Shown piece by piece: positions 26,494 through 34,716 of a stretch of 49,291 nucleotides of DNA. Source of the DNA: Deltaproteobacteria bacterium. GTDB taxonomy: Bacteria > Myxococcota > B64-G9. Location of the stretch: contig JAFGRB010000189.1 in assembly GCA_016935365.1 (NCBI GenBank), positions 1-49,291 on the forward strand, in the 5' to 3' direction. A model generated the notes under the pieces. That model did not search any database, was not told where the DNA came from, and saw nothing but the letters and a program-made list of their open reading frames with translations. The translations under genes and the position numbers were made by a program. Within the stretch, counting starts at the first letter, position 1. Each line of letters starts with the position of its first letter.

Positions 26494-26549
26494 GCCCCTA
26501 CCAGGGCCAGGTCCGCAACGTCACCATCCCCTTCGACTGGAAGCGCTGA
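26494..26549. repeat. 3'-end repeat, copy B
   Basis: A 56-bp copy identical to 25455-25510 but without any upstream part of the GYF-AgmX gene. Its minus strand reads into ILLISASSRRGW-stop, with hydrophobic residues before it, like the tail of the S8 protease at copy C. It separates the DUF3800 unit from the lipoprotein unit. Confidence 0.95.
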
Positions 26550-26570
26550 TCAGCAGGATCTGCAGGGCGC

Positions 26571-27131
26571 TCAACGGCACCAGCCATCGGCCATGCCTCC
26601 ATCTGCAAGGAGCCATTTCATCCCACCCATCGTGATGAGACCCTGCTCGCACGACATGAACCTCGCGGGTGGATCCTCCTCGAGATACTCGGGCTCTGAC
26701 CGGCACTCCTGGACGCCACCGTCCAGCCTGCAGGAGAGAGCCCCGCTCTCGTCCCGCAGGCCACAGCAGCGGGCCCAGCACGGGACATGCTTCACGCAAT
26801 CGCAATATCCCGCTGGCCACAAACTTGTGGCCGGGCCATAGTAGTAGTAATCCCTCGCCCAGTGGCAACCCCAGACATCGTAGCCGTCGGACGGCGGCTC
26901 GTCCGCGCAGGAGCAGCCGGTGGTGCAGGGACAGTAATAGATGTCCTCGCCGTCCTCCTCTCCCACCACGTGGCAATACTCCTCACTGAAAGACATATCC
27001 TGCCCAAATAACATGATCGTGTAGGCTCTCGTCCAGCACTCCTCGCCTGGATCATGGTCACCGGTACAGGATTCGACACAGAACAGCAAGGCGAGCACAG
27101 GCTGCAAGCTCCATGTCAACAGACCTCTCAT
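26571..27131 (-). CDS. Cys-rich secreted protein or lipoprotein of unknown function
   Basis: Encodes 186 aa with about 20 Cys. A hydrophobic N-terminus (LLTWSLQPVLALLFC) is a signal peptide; a lipobox is not clear. The mature part alternates Cys, Tyr, Trp and acidic residues (YYCPCTTGCSC, YCDCVKHVPCWARCC), which suggests several disulfides. GAGGAGG lies 6 nt before the ATG. It follows the large lipoprotein gene by 33 bp in the same direction, so the two are likely one transcript. I do not recognise a family. Confidence 0.72.
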   Translation of the reverse strand: MRGLLTWSLQPVLALLFCVESCTGDHDPGEECWTRAYTIMLFGQDMSFSEEYCHVVGEEDGEDIYYCPCTTGCSCADEPPSDGYDVWGCHWARDYYYYGPATSLWPAGYCDCVKHVPCWARCCGLRDESGALSCRLDGGVQECRSEPEYLEEDPPARFMSCEQGLITMGGMKWLLADGGMADGWCR

Positions 27132-27164
27132 ACTTGACCTCCTCTACGGTCCGATGACCGATTC

Positions 27165-30100
27165 TCACCTGTTGAACGTGAGCTGGACGAGCTCATGCTG
27201 CCTCGCGGGATCAAAGGGATCCCAGTCTTGCGGAATCGAGTACACATTGTCGGCCACCTCTCCATACTTCCATCCCAGGAAGAAGATCCTGTCACCCGAG
27301 CCGGTCGTCGCGTACTCGCAAAGCGGCCAGGGAGTGTTGATGAATGGCTCGACGGTCGGATAATAGGGTGCGTAGGGGTATTCCAGCTCTCTGTGCTTCG
27401 AGCAAGAAAGAACGACGACTCCCTCCTGCCAGGGATCTTGTCTCGGCGGGACGAGGACGTTCGGCTCGGTGCCGTACCAGGTCGTAATGGCTAGCGAGGC
27501 ATCCAGTTGTCCGGGTTTACTCACGAACGGGAGCAGGAGCGCGTTGCGGTTCATCGATGCGAAGTACGTCGGACCATTCGCTATCAAGCGTATGTCCGAT
27601 CCATCGGTTTGTATGATGTACAATCCATCTTGGACATCGGGTCCAGACATGCCGAAAAAGCCCGAGGCGGAGAACACGATGCTCTGGCAGTCATCGCTCA
27701 GCTTCGGCCCGCTCTTGGATACATCCGTGGTGTCTATGACGGCGATATCGCTGTATCCATCTTCGGCATCCAGCCTTCTCACCACCGCGATGGGATCGTT
27801 GGCTCCACCTCTGTAGTATGATGTGATCCACGTCAGGACGGATCCGTCTCCGCAAAGGCTTGGGCTATGATCCGTGATGAACCCCTCGGGCATGCCTTCG
27901 TCAAAAGTGATCTGAACATACTCGGTCCCATCCGAACGGGCGACGTATATCTCGTAGTCCCCGCCCCGATCCGACGTGTAGGCCACCAACTGCCCATCCG
28001 AGCTCATCGATGGATGACGGCAGTGTACGTTTTCTATCTCGTCGGTCAGCATGACGTTTTCTACCACGCTGAAGCAGGAGACGGGATCGTAATCCACCGT
28101 GGCCACCCTGATGATGGAGTATGTATCCACATATGGATAGACATATGGCTGATGCTCGGTGTAGGCGACGAGCGTCCCGTCGGAGTTGATGGATGGTCCA
28201 GTATGCAGCCGGCCCCGGAATGGGAAGTGCCGCAGGCACGAGCCGTCGGCTCTCATCAATGTCAGGGATTGATGTGGCTCCTGGATGTCCTCGTGCATAC
28301 CCTCCGACACGAATGCGAGAGTCTGGCCATCCTGGCTCACGTCGAGCTCCAGGGGATTCATTCCAGCAAGTTGCCATCGGTTCTCTTCCTCGATCGAGTA
28401 CGTCCACGAGGAGAAACCCACATGAGTGGACCTCTCGACGCTTCTCGACACCTGGATGACACGGTAGCGGAACCAGTTGTCGTCGCTACCACTGATCAGC
28501 GGCGCCAGGTGGGCCTCGATCCATTCCGTGGTGCCTCCACGCGACTGGGCCTTCATGACCGGCTCCCACGCACCTTCCTTGCGCTGCTCGAGGATCAGGT
28601 CGAAGTCGTGAATGACATGGCCATCACCGCTGCAGTCGAGATCATCGCAGTCCACTGCATTGGACCAGGCCAGCGCTGCCTTTGCCATGCAGCCAGGACC
28701 ACAACGGAACTCGGGACCCAGCATCTCCCAGCTATCCGCATCCACATCCCAGTGCTCGAAACGATCCGTCTCGTAGAGGTAGTGAGCCGCTCCTCCATCG
28801 ACGAAACCAGCGCCGAAGAAGCAGTCCACGGGCTCGCAGGGCTCTGCTCCAGGGCAGCCCATGCAGAGGCGGGAGGCGTCCGGTCCGTCGTACTCCTCGC
28901 AGTCGAGGCATCCGAGGAACGGCCGGTAGTCGGCTGATGCCATGATGATGGCCTTGAGCACCTCGGGCCGGTATGCGTCCTTGCCCTCTTCCATGGCAAG
29001 ACCGCGGATCATGGCAGCCAGGGCAGTCACATCGGGTGCATTGTATGAGTTGCCCCCGCCACACATATGAGTCCCGGGCTGCTCGGGAGTTAGAATCCAT
29101 GATCCATAGGTTCCAAGATCGTTGCAATCTGGTCCGGTAGAATAGCAGTTGCCGACCACGTTTGGTATCTCCATGCCTCCGCCATAGTATTCGATGTTCT
29201 CCACCTGACTCATGAGTGGATTCGAACCGCCCACGGTGAGGGCGTTCGTCAATCTCAAACACTCGTTTCCTCTGACGCAGAGGTTGCCGACCGCCTGGAC
29301 TATGAGCATCCCCTCTCGGTGCTGGTACTTGTCCTGCAGCAGCTCGAAGTCCCGCGTCGGCTCGATGGCGCATTCTTCCCAGTCTAAAGCGGCATAAGCA
29401 GAATAGTTCAAGACATGTGCGCCATGCTCGAGGAAGAACGGAAGCGCATCAAGATGGTACCCAAAGAGCGTGCTCGGTGTTCCTGGCCGGATGCCTACCG
29501 AAACTGGATCGCTCTCACGTGCAAGGCCTCTCCCGCGGCTCCAAATCCGGGAAGCCACACGGTTTGGGTGGAAATCGTTGAAGATGAACGGTGTCCCGTA
29601 CTGCACGGATGCAACCGGGTCCTTCAGCCTCTCGTCATAGGCTTCTCCTTGGTTGAACACAGTCTCTTCGTGGATTCCAATGCGGAGACCTGCTCCTTCG
29701 GAGCTCTTCCGCACCAGGTTGGTCATCCCATAAGGGCAGTAGTATTCGGAATCGCCAAACGGACCATCTCCAGCCCCACACGGCCGCATGCAGTCTATAC
29801 AAGTGGTCGGGATTCCCAGCTTGGATATCTCAATCACCCTGTCCTCTGGCAGCGAAATCCTACCCACGGATGGATCATCGAGCAGCACCAGCACGTCATC
29901 TCTTGAAACATCCCGTTCCAGAGAAGGCTCGCCGCTGCGATACCAGACGATCACGTCACCGCGCCAGTCTGTCGGCAATGCGCTCGCCTCTTCGGTTACC
30001 TGTTGCCTATGTCTCTCGCCTGATGCCTGACGTTCTCTTCTCGCAAGCGCATTCCATGAACACGTGGCGCCCGACTCCTGGAGCACGACTGTCCTGTATC

Positions 30101-31166
30101 CACGATCGCCGCCAGCGTCCCAGAGAGTCGCCACTCTCGCAGTACAACCCAGCGCCTCCATCGATATCGATTCGTCGTCGATCAACTGCTCGGACTCGCT
30201 CGGTGCGTCCACCTCCTGGACACACGGGCAGTCTCCGGGGAACAGGGACAGGATGGTGGCCATCGAAATCGCTCTGTCCAGCAGAACCGTGCCTCGCCTC
30301 GTATCCGCAACCAGATCCACCACGACTCTCAAGTAGTAGTCACCGGGCTCAAGCCACTCTCCATCCGGTCCCCGTCCATCCCAGGTCGACTCGACATCGA
30401 TGGCCTCCACATGAGCAGGAGCGACTTCCGTGAGAACCTCCAGGGAATGAGCATGCTCACACTCGCTGTCGCTCAACTGAAAGGTGGATCGAAGCGACAG
30501 GGGAATGCTCAACGAGCCCAATCTGTAAAAGATCATGGGCCATCGGAGACGCACGTCAGTCGAGAAGGACACCGGGGCCTGGTGGACGATCCGAGGATCG
30601 GAGTGCAGGTTCTCGACCACCATCGTGTTGAGCAGACTCGAAATGCTGTCCTGTGCCACTGACTCGTGGGAACCGAATCCGATGGTCACGTCGACAAAGG
30701 CGTCCCTTCGTCCGTAGAGCGTCACTCCGATCTCGTGAGGTCCTGCTTCCAGGTCGAGTGTCTCGATTACCTCATCCACCTCTGAATTCAGCCGGGACCT
30801 TCCGATGAGGACAACTCCATCGACGCTCACCTTCCCCCACCACGGCCTGTGGCCGCCCTCGGCGTCTCCGTTTATCACGCGGACGCAGATCCGACCTGCG
30901 GAAGGAAGCTCAAACTCGTAGGCCGCGGTGGGATCCTCGAAGACCCAATCGTTCTCCGTCCTAGCCTGCAGGATGGTATTCTCAACGTCGCAGGGATCTA
31001 CCTCTACTGGAAGGAGGGCCGCGAGATCATAGCCGCAGTTCTCCAAGTCCGGATCGCCTTCAAATAGAGGCGGGGGGGGGGCGAGATCGATGGAGTCCTC
31101 ATGTGGAAAACAGCCAATCGATGCGATAAGGGTCCCGCAGCAACATACGACCAAGGCATTCCTCAT
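27165..31166 (-). CDS. Large lipoprotein: degenerate subtilase domain plus TolB-like propeller
   Basis: Encodes 1333 aa. The N-terminus is a lipoprotein signal ending at Cys19. Residues about 60-330 are beta-rich. A subtilase-like domain (about 490-780) keeps His533 (FHPNRVAS), the oxyanion region VQAVGN and Ser707 in NSYNAPDVTA. The catalytic Asp motif (normally DTG) reads HEET, so activity is doubtful. Residues about 920-1330 hold PD40/TolB propeller repeats (SSDGQLVAYTSDRGGDYEIY). GGGAGG precedes the ATG. A run of ten C in codons 29-33 may allow slippage. Codon use is lower in GC than the core genes. It probably acts at the cell surface as a binding protein rather than a protease. Confidence 0.82.
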   Translation of the reverse strand: MRNALVVCCCGTLIASIGCFPHEDSIDLAPPPPLFEGDPDLENCGYDLAALLPVEVDPCDVENTILQARTENDWVFEDPTAAYEFELPSAGRICVRVINGDAEGGHRPWWGKVSVDGVVLIGRSRLNSEVDEVIETLDLEAGPHEIGVTLYGRRDAFVDVTIGFGSHESVAQDSISSLLNTMVVENLHSDPRIVHQAPVSFSTDVRLRWPMIFYRLGSLSIPLSLRSTFQLSDSECEHAHSLEVLTEVAPAHVEAIDVESTWDGRGPDGEWLEPGDYYLRVVVDLVADTRRGTVLLDRAISMATILSLFPGDCPCVQEVDAPSESEQLIDDESISMEALGCTARVATLWDAGGDRGYRTVVLQESGATCSWNALARRERQASGERHRQQVTEEASALPTDWRGDVIVWYRSGEPSLERDVSRDDVLVLLDDPSVGRISLPEDRVIEISKLGIPTTCIDCMRPCGAGDGPFGDSEYYCPYGMTNLVRKSSEGAGLRIGIHEETVFNQGEAYDERLKDPVASVQYGTPFIFNDFHPNRVASRIWSRGRGLARESDPVSVGIRPGTPSTLFGYHLDALPFFLEHGAHVLNYSAYAALDWEECAIEPTRDFELLQDKYQHREGMLIVQAVGNLCVRGNECLRLTNALTVGGSNPLMSQVENIEYYGGGMEIPNVVGNCYSTGPDCNDLGTYGSWILTPEQPGTHMCGGGNSYNAPDVTALAAMIRGLAMEEGKDAYRPEVLKAIIMASADYRPFLGCLDCEEYDGPDASRLCMGCPGAEPCEPVDCFFGAGFVDGGAAHYLYETDRFEHWDVDADSWEMLGPEFRCGPGCMAKAALAWSNAVDCDDLDCSGDGHVIHDFDLILEQRKEGAWEPVMKAQSRGGTTEWIEAHLAPLISGSDDNWFRYRVIQVSRSVERSTHVGFSSWTYSIEEENRWQLAGMNPLELDVSQDGQTLAFVSEGMHEDIQEPHQSLTLMRADGSCLRHFPFRGRLHTGPSINSDGTLVAYTEHQPYVYPYVDTYSIIRVATVDYDPVSCFSVVENVMLTDEIENVHCRHPSMSSDGQLVAYTSDRGGDYEIYVARSDGTEYVQITFDEGMPEGFITDHSPSLCGDGSVLTWITSYYRGGANDPIAVVRRLDAEDGYSDIAVIDTTDVSKSGPKLSDDCQSIVFSASGFFGMSGPDVQDGLYIIQTDGSDIRLIANGPTYFASMNRNALLLPFVSKPGQLDASLAITTWYGTEPNVLVPPRQDPWQEGVVVLSCSKHRELEYPYAPYYPTVEPFINTPWPLCEYATTGSGDRIFFLGWKYGEVADNVYSIPQDWDPFDPARQHELVQLTFNR
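31072..31081. repeat. Homopolymer tract of ten G (C on the coding strand)
   Basis: It encodes Pro30-Pro33 just after the lipobox of the large lipoprotein. A one-base length change would truncate the protein early. Confidence 0.85.
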
Positions 31167-31265
31167 GAACGCCTCCCTTTCTGTTGAGCATCACCTAACA
31201 GTATATCACGGTGGAGGGAAGAATCGGAGGCAGACAGGAATGCGAGGTGTGCGAGCGTCGTGCGA

Positions 31266-31315
31266 ACCAGGGTCAGGTCCGCAACATCACCATCCCTTTC
31301 GACTGGAAGCGCTGA
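31266..31315. repeat. 3'-end repeat, copy C
   Basis: A 50-bp copy with about 47 matches to copies A and B. On the plus strand it still reads to the same FDWKR-stop. On the minus strand it supplies the last eight codons and stop of the S8 protease. The 100 bp between it and the lipoprotein start (31167-31265) hold no gene; TATACT at 31200-31205 on the minus strand is a weak -10 candidate. Confidence 0.93.
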
Positions 31316-33437
31316 GCAGCAGGCCCAGGCAGGCGGCCAGCAGCAGCCAGAGATCGGATCGCGCGCCGCCGGTGCCGGCGCAGCCGCAGCCGCCCTCGTC
31401 GGCCAGGCAGCGGCCTTGGGCGCCGTCGCAGTGATGGCCCTCGGCGCACTCGGCGTCGCTCTCGCACACGCCCACGCCCAGCATGAAGGCGATGGCCTCG
31501 TAGGCGTCGGCCTTGCCGTGGCCCCAGGTGAAGTCCGGAAGCTCGTCTCCGGTGTACGCGTCGCGGCGCGCGGTGCGGGCCAGGATTTCTCGCACCTCGT
31601 CCGGCTCGAGGGTCGGATCGATCTGCAGCATGAGCGCGACGATGCCGGCGGCGTGGGGGCAGGCCATGGAGGTGCCCTGCATGACGATGTGCTTCTCGTT
31701 GTCCTTCTCGCCGACGAGCACGCCCTCCTGCAGCGCCCCGCTGGTGTGCGAGCGGGCGGCGATGATGTGGCTTCCGGGGGCGGCGATCCAGGGCTTGTGG
31801 CCGGTCAGCTCGGGCTCGGCCGAGGGGCCCAGGCTCGAGAAGAAGGCGATGTCGCCCACCTCGGCGTGCTCGTCGATCTGCTCGACGCCGTCGCTGTCGG
31901 TCCAGCGGTCGCGCGTCACGTAGGCGCCCACGGCGACGACACCGCTGGCCACGGCCGGCATGCCGACCGTCTTTTGGCTGTCGCCCGGCGTGTGCCCCTC
32001 CTCGGTGCTGGTGGAGAACAGGGCCGGGTAGGTGAAGGCGGTCGCGGCGGCGCTCCAGGCGTCGAAGCTTCCCTGGCCGCGCAGCATGATGAACCATGCG
32101 TAACCGTCGGGGTTGCCCGAGAAGGTGTCGTCCGAAGGCGCGACCTCGATGTCGACGTTCCACTTGCCGTTGTCGGCGTTCTTCTCGCCGGCCGGCACGA
32201 AGGTCACCCGGCCGAGCGTGCGTCCGTCGTCCGAGAGCGTCTCCTGCGCCGGCGCCGCGCCGAGCGGAACGAAGGCGCTCAGCGCGACCTGCTCGTCCTG
32301 TTTGTCGACCCCGACGGCGATCTCGAGCTCGGCATCGCCGTCGGCCCACAGGGTCAGCAGGGCGGCGTTGACCTCCAGGCCGGCGAAGACCTCGAAGTGC
32401 GTCTTGCCGGTAGAGCCGGCCGGGTCGTAGCCCAGGTGGATGGGGTAGTCGCCCTCGTTGCCGGCCGCGGCCACGATGATCCGGCCCGGGCCGACCAGCT
32501 CGGTGAAGGCGGACGACTCCAGGCTGGTCCCGTCGTGCGGACCGTAGTGGGTGCCCAGGCTGAGGTTGACCACCGCCGGCCGGCCGAGCGCCTCGGCGTG
32601 GTCGAAGACCCAGCTGGTCGCGTCGGCCACCTCGGCGAAGTCGACGCTCAGGGTGACGGCGATCAGCTCGCTGGCCGGCGCCATGCCGCGGTAGGGATCG
32701 CCGCTGCTGGCCATGGTGGCACCCACGTGGGTGCCGTGCCCGATGAAGTCGATCGAGTTGCAGACCAGGCTGTCCTCGCCGTCTGTCGCCATCAGCGTGC
32801 CGTCCTTGCGCTGGCACAGCACGCCCGAGCTCCGGTCCGGCGGCGGGTCGCCGGAGGCGAAGGCCCGGTCCCAGATCATCAGCGCCCGGGTGTCGCCGGC
32901 TTCATCCAGGAAGTCTTCGTGCTCGAAGTCCAGCCCGGTGTCGACCACGCCGGCGACGACCCCCAGGCCGTCGACGGGCAGGGGCGTGCCCTGCGCGTCG
33001 ATCCAGCCGTCGAGCTCGAAGCCGGCCTCGAGCCGGTCGGCGCCCACGTCCGGCCGCGAGCGGTCCAGCCGCGCCGTGTGAGGCGGCAGGGCCTCGACCC
33101 GCTCTACCTCGGGCCGCTCGGCCAGCCGGAGCAGGACGTCCGGCGCGGCGCGCACGCAGAGCAGATCCGCGCCGATCCGGGCGCCGCTGTGCCCGCCCTG
33201 TCGCGCGAGCCAGTCCGCGGTCGCCTCGCGATCGCGGCTTCGCACCAGGGCCGGCACCTCGGGCGCGGCGTCGAGATCGCGAGCCGGCCCCAGGACGGTC
33301 AGCCGCCAGGGACGGAAGGCCTGCTGGAGCCGGTCCGAGCGCTCGAGCAGCCGCAGGTAGGGGTTGACCTCGCCCGCCGAGGCCTGCGCGCAGAGCGCCA
33401 GCAGCGCGCAGGCGGTCGAAAGCCGTATCGCTCGCAT
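31287..33437 (-). CDS. Secreted S8 subtilisin-like protease with MYXO-CTERM-like tail
   Basis: Encodes 716 aa. A signal peptide (to about residue 21) and a propeptide-like region (to about 130) precede the catalytic domain. The triad is complete: Asp166 in VVDTGLD, His234 in GHGTHVG and Ser590 in GTSMACPH, with AAAGNEG for the oxyanion hole. A large insertion of about 200 residues sits between His and Ser. The tail has a Cys-rich segment (CESDAECAEGHHC), then CGCAGTGG, a hydrophobic helix and SSRKGW. This resembles a MYXO-CTERM sorting signal with a shortened basic end. GAGGAGG precedes the ATG. The stop lies inside repeat copy C. Confidence 0.93.
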   Translation of the reverse strand: MRAIRLSTACALLALCAQASAGEVNPYLRLLERSDRLQQAFRPWRLTVLGPARDLDAAPEVPALVRSRDREATADWLARQGGHSGARIGADLLCVRAAPDVLLRLAERPEVERVEALPPHTARLDRSRPDVGADRLEAGFELDGWIDAQGTPLPVDGLGVVAGVVDTGLDFEHEDFLDEAGDTRALMIWDRAFASGDPPPDRSSGVLCQRKDGTLMATDGEDSLVCNSIDFIGHGTHVGATMASSGDPYRGMAPASELIAVTLSVDFAEVADATSWVFDHAEALGRPAVVNLSLGTHYGPHDGTSLESSAFTELVGPGRIIVAAAGNEGDYPIHLGYDPAGSTGKTHFEVFAGLEVNAALLTLWADGDAELEIAVGVDKQDEQVALSAFVPLGAAPAQETLSDDGRTLGRVTFVPAGEKNADNGKWNVDIEVAPSDDTFSGNPDGYAWFIMLRGQGSFDAWSAAATAFTYPALFSTSTEEGHTPGDSQKTVGMPAVASGVVAVGAYVTRDRWTDSDGVEQIDEHAEVGDIAFFSSLGPSAEPELTGHKPWIAAPGSHIIAARSHTSGALQEGVLVGEKDNEKHIVMQGTSMACPHAAGIVALMLQIDPTLEPDEVREILARTARRDAYTGDELPDFTWGHGKADAYEAIAFMLGVGVCESDAECAEGHHCDGAQGRCLADEGGCGCAGTGGARSDLWLLLAACLGLLLSASSRKGW

Positions 33438-33523
33438 GGGGGCCTCCTCGCATGCGGTCGTTTCGGCCGCTATTCAAGCACGGATCGGGCTTCTTGGAAA
33501 GGCCGGAGCCCACAGAAACGATG

Positions 33524-33547
33524 AAGGGCGAGTGCGCGCTCGCCCTT
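33524..33547. other. Stem-loop in the protease leader
   Basis: AAGGGCGAG pairs perfectly with CTCGCCCTT around a 6-nt loop. It would lie in the 5' leader of the S8 protease transcript. No T-run follows directly on either strand, so it is more likely an RNA structure than a terminator. Confidence 0.5.
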
Positions 33548-33609
33548 CCGCTTGCGGTCGCCGCGGGCAGGAGGGGGGCCTGCGGCGCTCTGGTGTGATA
33601 TCTACTTAC

Positions 33610-33638
33610 AGTGTACGATAATGTAGGCAGGATGTCAA
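33610..33638 (-). promoter_or_regulatory. Sigma70-like promoter for the S8 protease
   Basis: On the minus strand TTGACA is followed after exactly 17 bp by TACACT. Transcription would run towards the protease start at 33437 with a leader of about 165 nt. On the plus strand TACGAT (33614-33619) is a weak -10 candidate for the operon at 33688. Confidence 0.55.
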
Positions 33639-33687
33639 GAAAGGGAAGCGTTTATTTTTCTGTCCGGGAAGTGCTAGGAAAGAGGCC

Positions 33688-34716
33688 ATGTCCCTGTGCG
33701 TCGAGGCCCCGGTACCCGAGCAGCCCGGCGAGCACCCGGATGCGATCGTGCTTCGCGGCCGGCACGCGGACGGGTACGTCGACAGCCTGGCGCTCGCGCT
33801 GCACGCGGCGCGCCTCAACGCTTTCTTTCCGCCCGTGCCACCGCTGCTCGCGCACCTTTCTTTCCTGGGCCCGAGGGGCAGCCGCGGCCTGCGGCGCAGC
33901 TTGCGCCTCGCCCCGCACAACGGCCTGCCGAGCGCGGCCGAGGTCCTGCGGGTGCTCATCGACCGGGAGGCGGCCCGGCACAGCCGGCCAGACCAGGCCG
34001 TGCCCCGGGGCGCGAGCCGGCTGGCGCGCCGGCTGCGCTACTACCGGGCCCTGGACGGTGCGGAGCTGATGCCCTTCCAGCGCACGCGGGTGGACCTGCG
34101 CCAGCAGCTGCTCGAAGAGAAGCAGGCCCGCTTCCGGGTGGTCATGGATCATTACGACCCGGTCGGGGTGCAGTTCGTGCGCTACACGATCCTGCTCGGC
34201 CAGGAGGACGGGGCCTTCGGCGAGCGGCTGATCGAGCTGGACCGCGATCTGGCCGAGCCCACGCGGATCTTTCGGCGCAAGCTCAGCCAGCTCGGCTCGC
34301 AGGCCGCAGAGCGTGTCTTCGCCGAGCTGGACGCGCATCCGGCGCTGGAAGTCGAGGACGTCCGGCGCTGTCGGGTGGGCCCCATGCTCCTGCCGGGCAT
34401 GCCGCCGCGGGCGGCTCCGCTGGCGCCGCTTCTGGACCCGGCCTCGAGCCCCTGCCCGGCGAGCCAGACGCCCTGGGTGCTCGCCTTCCCGGAGGAGCGT
34501 GCCGCGCTGGACATGCTGCGCTCGGCCGACGCCGATCCGCTCGCGCTGCTGCTGGGGCAGCCGGCTGCAGCGCTCGAGTCGCCCGAGGGCAGCTGCCTGG
34601 CCCGCAGCTGCAAGCTCGTCTGCCCGCAGCCGCTCTGCGCGCCGCTCGCCGAGCTGTGCCGCGAGCTCGGCCGGCCATGCATCGTGCGCCCCATCGCGGG
34701 GGCGAGCCATGGCTGA
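33688..34716 (+). CDS. Protein of unknown function with Cys-rich C-terminus, partner of the HSP90-like genes
   Basis: Encodes 342 aa. AGGAAAGAGG precedes the ATG. There is no signal peptide or membrane segment, so it should be cytoplasmic. The middle is Arg-rich and helical (RRLRYYRALDGAELMPFQRTR, about 115-135), followed by FRVVMDHYDPVGVQFVRY. The last 50 residues hold six Cys (SCLARSCKLVCPQPLC, then CRELGRPC), which could bind metal or a cluster. The stop overlaps the HSP90-like gene by 8 bp. I do not recognise a family; the tight coupling says it works with the two downstream proteins. Confidence 0.7.
   Translation: MSLCVEAPVPEQPGEHPDAIVLRGRHADGYVDSLALALHAARLNAFFPPVPPLLAHLSFLGPRGSRGLRRSLRLAPHNGLPSAAEVLRVLIDREAARHSRPDQAVPRGASRLARRLRYYRALDGAELMPFQRTRVDLRQQLLEEKQARFRVVMDHYDPVGVQFVRYTILLGQEDGAFGERLIELDRDLAEPTRIFRRKLSQLGSQAAERVFAELDAHPALEVEDVRRCRVGPMLLPGMPPRAAPLAPLLDPASSPCPASQTPWVLAFPEERAALDMLRSADADPLALLLGQPAAALESPEGSCLARSCKLVCPQPLCAPLAELCRELGRPCIVRPIAGASHG

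Larger units (their letters stand above)
25511..31286. mobile_element. Inferred accessory insertion bounded by 3'-end repeats
   Basis: Between copies A and C of the duplicated gene end lie three minus-strand genes of lower GC than the core: DUF3800, a Cys-rich secreted protein and a large lipoprotein. Copy B divides the region into units of about 1.0 and 4.8 kb. Duplicated gene ends are typical of elements that integrate at the 3' end of a gene. No integrase or transposase is visible, so the mechanism is inference. Confidence 0.5.

Noticed and set aside
26521..26976. Minus-strand frame of 151 aa ending ILLISASSRRGW
   Set aside because: It overlaps the Cys-rich gene in another frame and has no signal peptide. 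Only its last residues, inside repeat copy B, look like a relic of a protease tail.
25455..31315. Integron cassette array with attC sites
   Set aside because: The 56-bp repeats do not show the paired core sites (RYYYAAC and GTTRRRY) in inverted arrangement, and no integron integrase is present. Duplicated gene ends explain them better.
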